Shown: piece after piece, positions 60,781 to 64,000 of the stretch | How positions within the stretch are numbered: position 1 is the stretch's first letter | How the letters are laid out: each line of letters starts with the position of its first letter | NCBI GenBank assembly: GCA_950295325.1 | Contig: OX485805.1 | Span: forward strand, 6,450,501 to 6,514,500 | Source of the DNA: Polytrichum commune | Taxonomy: Eukaryota; Streptophyta; Polytrichopsida; Polytrichales; Polytrichaceae | Direction: 5' to 3' | DNA length: 64,000 nucleotides | Translations under genes and position numbers: made by a program | The notes under the pieces: generated by a model | Seen by the model: the letters and a program-made list of their open reading frames with translations, nothing else | Database searches by the model: none | What the model was told of the DNA's origin: nothing

Positions 60781-61661
60781 GTAGGGTAGATGGGTCTTAA
60801 GTGACTCGTTTTCTTTATCAGACCCCTACATTTGATTGGTATGTGGTTCGGTGAGGATCAAAGCAAACACCATAACAAACATATGTTTAAAAAAGATTGG
60901 ACTATGTCTTCAAATACTAATAACCACTCTACAATCAATAATGAACATAATGGGAGGATCTACATATCTAACTAAGAAATCAACAAACATACGCTTCCGA
61001 TAACCATAATCTTTTCTTCAATATGTTTTGTTACAGATGTTTCATTGTAGATTTACTAATGGAACACAAAATTTTCTTATGTAATCTAATCGGTAGAAGT
61101 TGGAGAACATGAAAACCGAACCAAATAACACCCACATACCTTACGATAATTCCCTCTCTCATAAACCTTTTGGCTTCGGGGACTTTAAAATCAAATTCAC
61201 TGCATCTCATGTCCATGCAAATTCCATCGCCGGTCAAACTTGCTTGGGAAAAAGATAAAGAAAAGGGGCTGCAACATTGGAAAAAGCGAAAGTAAGGCCG
61301 CTTGACACCGGAAAGAAATCTTTCCAACAACCCCTCTCTCTTTCAACCCTCCTCTCTTGTCTCATCTTTCTCTCGCCGCTTGCATACCCTCGCCAAGGAC
61401 CGACACGGCCAGATCTTTCCTTCCGTCCTGCTCAAGTCACCTCATTTCCACCAAATTCTGCTACCCATCACCGCCTACTCGCCATGGCCACCCGGGTCCC
61501 CTCCACAACTCAATTGCATTTTGTGGGTCGCTGAGGATTCTCGCACAATTCCACCAGAACCAAATTGGCCGCACATGCTTCGAAGGCTTTGAAGGGTTTG
61601 CGTTGTAGGGAATTGTTTGTACGTGAGAGATCGATTTGAGTTGCGAGAGAGGTAGAGGGTG

Positions 61662-64000
61662 ATGCTGGTAGATGTGATGGAGTATCAGGGGCCATCGGGT
61701 TTGGGGTCTTTGCAAGGAAGTTCCCAGGACGACGCCTTCTACGAATTGCTCTCCAGCACAGGCTTAACAAACCCCAACACCAACAACAACGCCACCACCA
61801 ACAACAATACTACCAACGGCAACAACAACATCAACAAAAAGAAGGGTCCAGCATACGATTTTGGCAACGATGACGTGCTCCCGAGCTATGATTTTCAGCC
61901 GAGCTCGAGTTTCATGGCACATAAGTCGATGACTGGTAGCAACAAATTGGAGGACGGGCAGTCTGTGCATGCATCGTCGTACAATCATCCTCCGACATCC
62001 ATGGTACGTTTCTGGATCCATCGTTACCTTCTGTGTTGGGAATTTGCCTTCCAGAGCATCCATGGTGATGGTTGAGGGTTGAGGGATAGCCATTTAATGG
62101 AGTGATGATGATATTAGGGTAAATTGGTGGAGAATTTGGTGAGTTGCCGTGGCTAAAGTTGTGAAGATGCTGGCACTGCCTTCTGTGATTCAGTGTGCGA
62201 ATGTGTGGTTGCTTTCTGGGCTTTGGATTGAGCTTAGGGTTATGGTTTTTTGGGGTGTGTGGGTTCAGTCGGGATGTGTGAATTGACGATGTTAGGGAAA
62301 GTTTGGTGCATAATTAGGTGATGTGGTGGATACATGTGTTTTGGGTGAAGCTTTGAAGCTGCCACTGCCTTCTTTGGTTTAGTGGATGTGTGGTTGATTT
62401 CTAGGCATTGGGTTGAGCTTAGGGTTATGTCTTTTTTTTGTGTGTGTGAGTTCAGTCGGTTATTGTGAAGTGATGATGTTAGGTAAATTGGTGCACAATT
62501 GGGCGATGATGTGGTGGAGACATGTGCTTTGACTTAAGTTGTGAAGTTGCTGCTGCCACTGCCTTTCTGGGTCCAGTGAATGTGGTGGTAGCTTTCTGGG
62601 CATGAGCATTGGATTGAGCATAGGGTTAATGGTTTTTATGGTGGGTTCAGTCAGTTCAGTCGGTGTGTGTGAATTGATGACGTTAGGGTAAATTGGTGGG
62701 CGATCAGCTGATGTGGTGAACATAAACCGGGTTACAGTGCCAAATAAGGGTGAGCCTCTTGTGCTCTTAAGTTGTGAGCTGCCATTGCCTTCTTTGATTT
62801 AGTGTTAGGGTAAATTGGTGCGCAATCAGCTGATGTGGTGGATACATGTGTTCTGAAGCTATGAATATGGGGTAGCTTTATTAGCTACAGTTTGAGGGGT
62901 GCCTTGTTACTTCTGGACATTGGATTGAGCACAGGTTATCATTATTTTGTGTGTTCAGTTGGTATCTGTGAACTGATGGTGTTAGGGTAAAGTGGTGCAC
63001 AGCAAGCTGCTGTGGTAGTTACATGTATTCCAACTAAAATTCTGAAGCTGCCACTGCCTTCTTTGATTCAGTGAACATGTGGTAGCTTTACTAGCTACAG
63101 TTTGAGAGGCGTCTTGGTACTTCTGGGCATTGGATCGAGCATAGGGTTGTGATTATTTTGGTGTGTCGACTGACGATGTTGGGGAAATTTATGCAGAATC
63201 AGCTGCTGTGGTGAACACAGGAGGGTTAGCTTATGTGTTCTTAATTTATGAATCTGCCATTGCCTTCTTTGGTTTAGAGAATATGTTGTAGCTTCCTTGG
63301 TTACTAATTTAGTGATGGCTTGTTACTTCTGGGCATGGGATTGAGTTTTTCAATTATGTGTGCAGTTGTTTAGCTTTGGTGCTTAGCGTGAATAGGTAGC
63401 CCAATTGATGGTTAGGAGTTGAGGAATCTTTCTCTCTATCTCATGCACTGGTTCCTGTTTAGGGCATTCCATAGTATTGTGATGTTATATTTGTGGGTTT
63501 CAGTTGGTACCTGATACAGGGTGTTGGAAGCCGAGTTATGGTAAATAGAGCTTGTGATGTATGTGGGGTTTTGATTGGTCTTGAGGGCTTCTCCAAGGTG
63601 TATTTCTGTAATGCAACACTTGGGGTGAATAACCTATGTTATCCTTTTTAGCGCAATCTCCTAGGATTAGGTAGAATTGCTAAGTGATGGAAGAAAGTTG
63701 AACAGATGACCTGAATTTTGGTGGATGTTGTCGTCGTTGGCTTTGTAGTCTTTAGGTCAGCAAACTTCACTGGCACTGGAGCCTGCTGGACGGCAGGACA
63801 GGGCGGGAGTTGACGCATCCATACTAGCTGCAGTGGACCAGGTAATGAAGAAGTATGGAGACGATGTTCTGAACGTGCTGGGATCCATCAATGGGCGTCT
63901 TTCTCAGCTGGAATCAACCACCCATCGCTTGGAGCGGGTGATGGCAGAGTTTAAGGGCGAGTCTGAGATGAATCAGAGTGCTCTTGGGTCAAGGTTTTCG
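61662..64000 (+). CDS. DUF1421-domain protein, first two exons (runs off the window)
   Basis: Function unknown; the family is plant-specific. Exon 1 (61662-62003) and exon 2 (63761 to the window end) join in phase 0 through a 1757-bp GT-AG intron, giving 194 visible residues. An in-frame TAG nine bases upstream makes the ATG at 61662 the first possible start. Residues 37-58 are an Asn-rich low-complexity tract. YDFGNDDVLPSYDF (65-78) matches the FDFGSDDIL-SYDD signature near the N-terminus of this family. Exon 2 carries SILAAVDQVMKKYGDDVLNV and GSINGRLSQLESTTHRLERV, a predicted coiled coil that corresponds to the MKKYAD-x-LL and RLSQLE blocks. The C-terminal part, including the UBA-like end of some members, lies outside the window. 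A pyrimidine-rich leader precedes the start (about 61320-61385). Confidence 0.85.
62165..63290 (+). repeat. Six diverged tandem units in the DUF1421 gene first intron
   Basis: Each unit contains GCTGCCACTGCCTTCTTTG or a close variant, near 62169, 62358, 62551, 62773, 63048 and 63254. Most units then carry GGGCATTGGATTGAGC, AGGGTTATG, TTCAGT(C/T)GGT and GATGTTAGGGTAAATTGGTG in that order. Spacing is about 190-275 bp. No frame is maintained. Confidence 0.75.

Noticed and set aside
61461-61770. Minus-strand frames opposite the DUF1421 first exon
   Set aside because: They are shadows of the plus-strand exon and leader; the plus-strand protein has clear family motifs.
1-64000. CRISPR array, rRNA genes, operons or prokaryotic signals
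   Set aside because: Genes are split by spliceosomal introns and no regularly spaced short repeat array exists; this is eukaryotic nuclear DNA.

Overview
This is plant nuclear DNA: sparse, AT-rich, with four recognisable intron-containing genes in 64 kb and the rest mostly decayed transposons and short repeats. Three signs point to a land plant. One gene is a secreted GH9 cellulase with plant-type exon layout, another is a plant-type SFT2 protein with a long N-terminal extension, and a third carries the plant-specific DUF1421 region. Short runs of the plant telomere unit TTTAGGG also occur. Relics of Tigger/pogo, Tc1-like and PIF/Harbinger DNA transposons would fit a seedless plant (bryophyte, lycophyte or fern), but I cannot fix the lineage from sequence alone.

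Layout. 1-953 (-): a broken GH9 exon pair, a relative of the intact gene further on. 2406-4998: two neighbouring internally deleted Tigger/pogo elements, each with terminal inverted repeats and TA target duplications. 6112-9248 (-): an intact seven-exon GH9 endoglucanase of 493 residues with a MITE-like element in intron 2. 9249-22950: no gene recognised; repeats, a 3 x ~320 bp tandem array and a third Tigger relic. 23022-26471 (+): a four-exon SFT2-like Golgi membrane protein, 284 residues. 26472-30324: no gene recognised. 30325-39452 (-): an 18-exon HEAT/ARM-repeat protein of about 631 residues with one GC-AG intron and repeat insertions in several introns. 39453-61660: no intact gene; possible non-LTR retrotransposon remnant, a Tc1-like relic, a Harbinger relic, large inverted copies, nested terminal-inverted-repeat elements and hairpins. 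61662-64000 (+): the first two exons of a DUF1421 protein that runs off the window.

The four genes are functionally unrelated housekeeping-type genes (cell-wall hydrolysis, Golgi vesicle traffic, a helical-repeat scaffold, a coiled-coil plant protein). They do not form a cluster. The most unusual content is the repeat landscape: a family whose ends are near-perfect palindromes built on ACACTAAATAT, a family starting AGGGCCACTT whose copies lie in tandem or host other insertions, and tandem repeats confined to the first introns of two genes. Exon borders were read by eye from splice consensus, frame and family similarity; none has been tested against transcripts.
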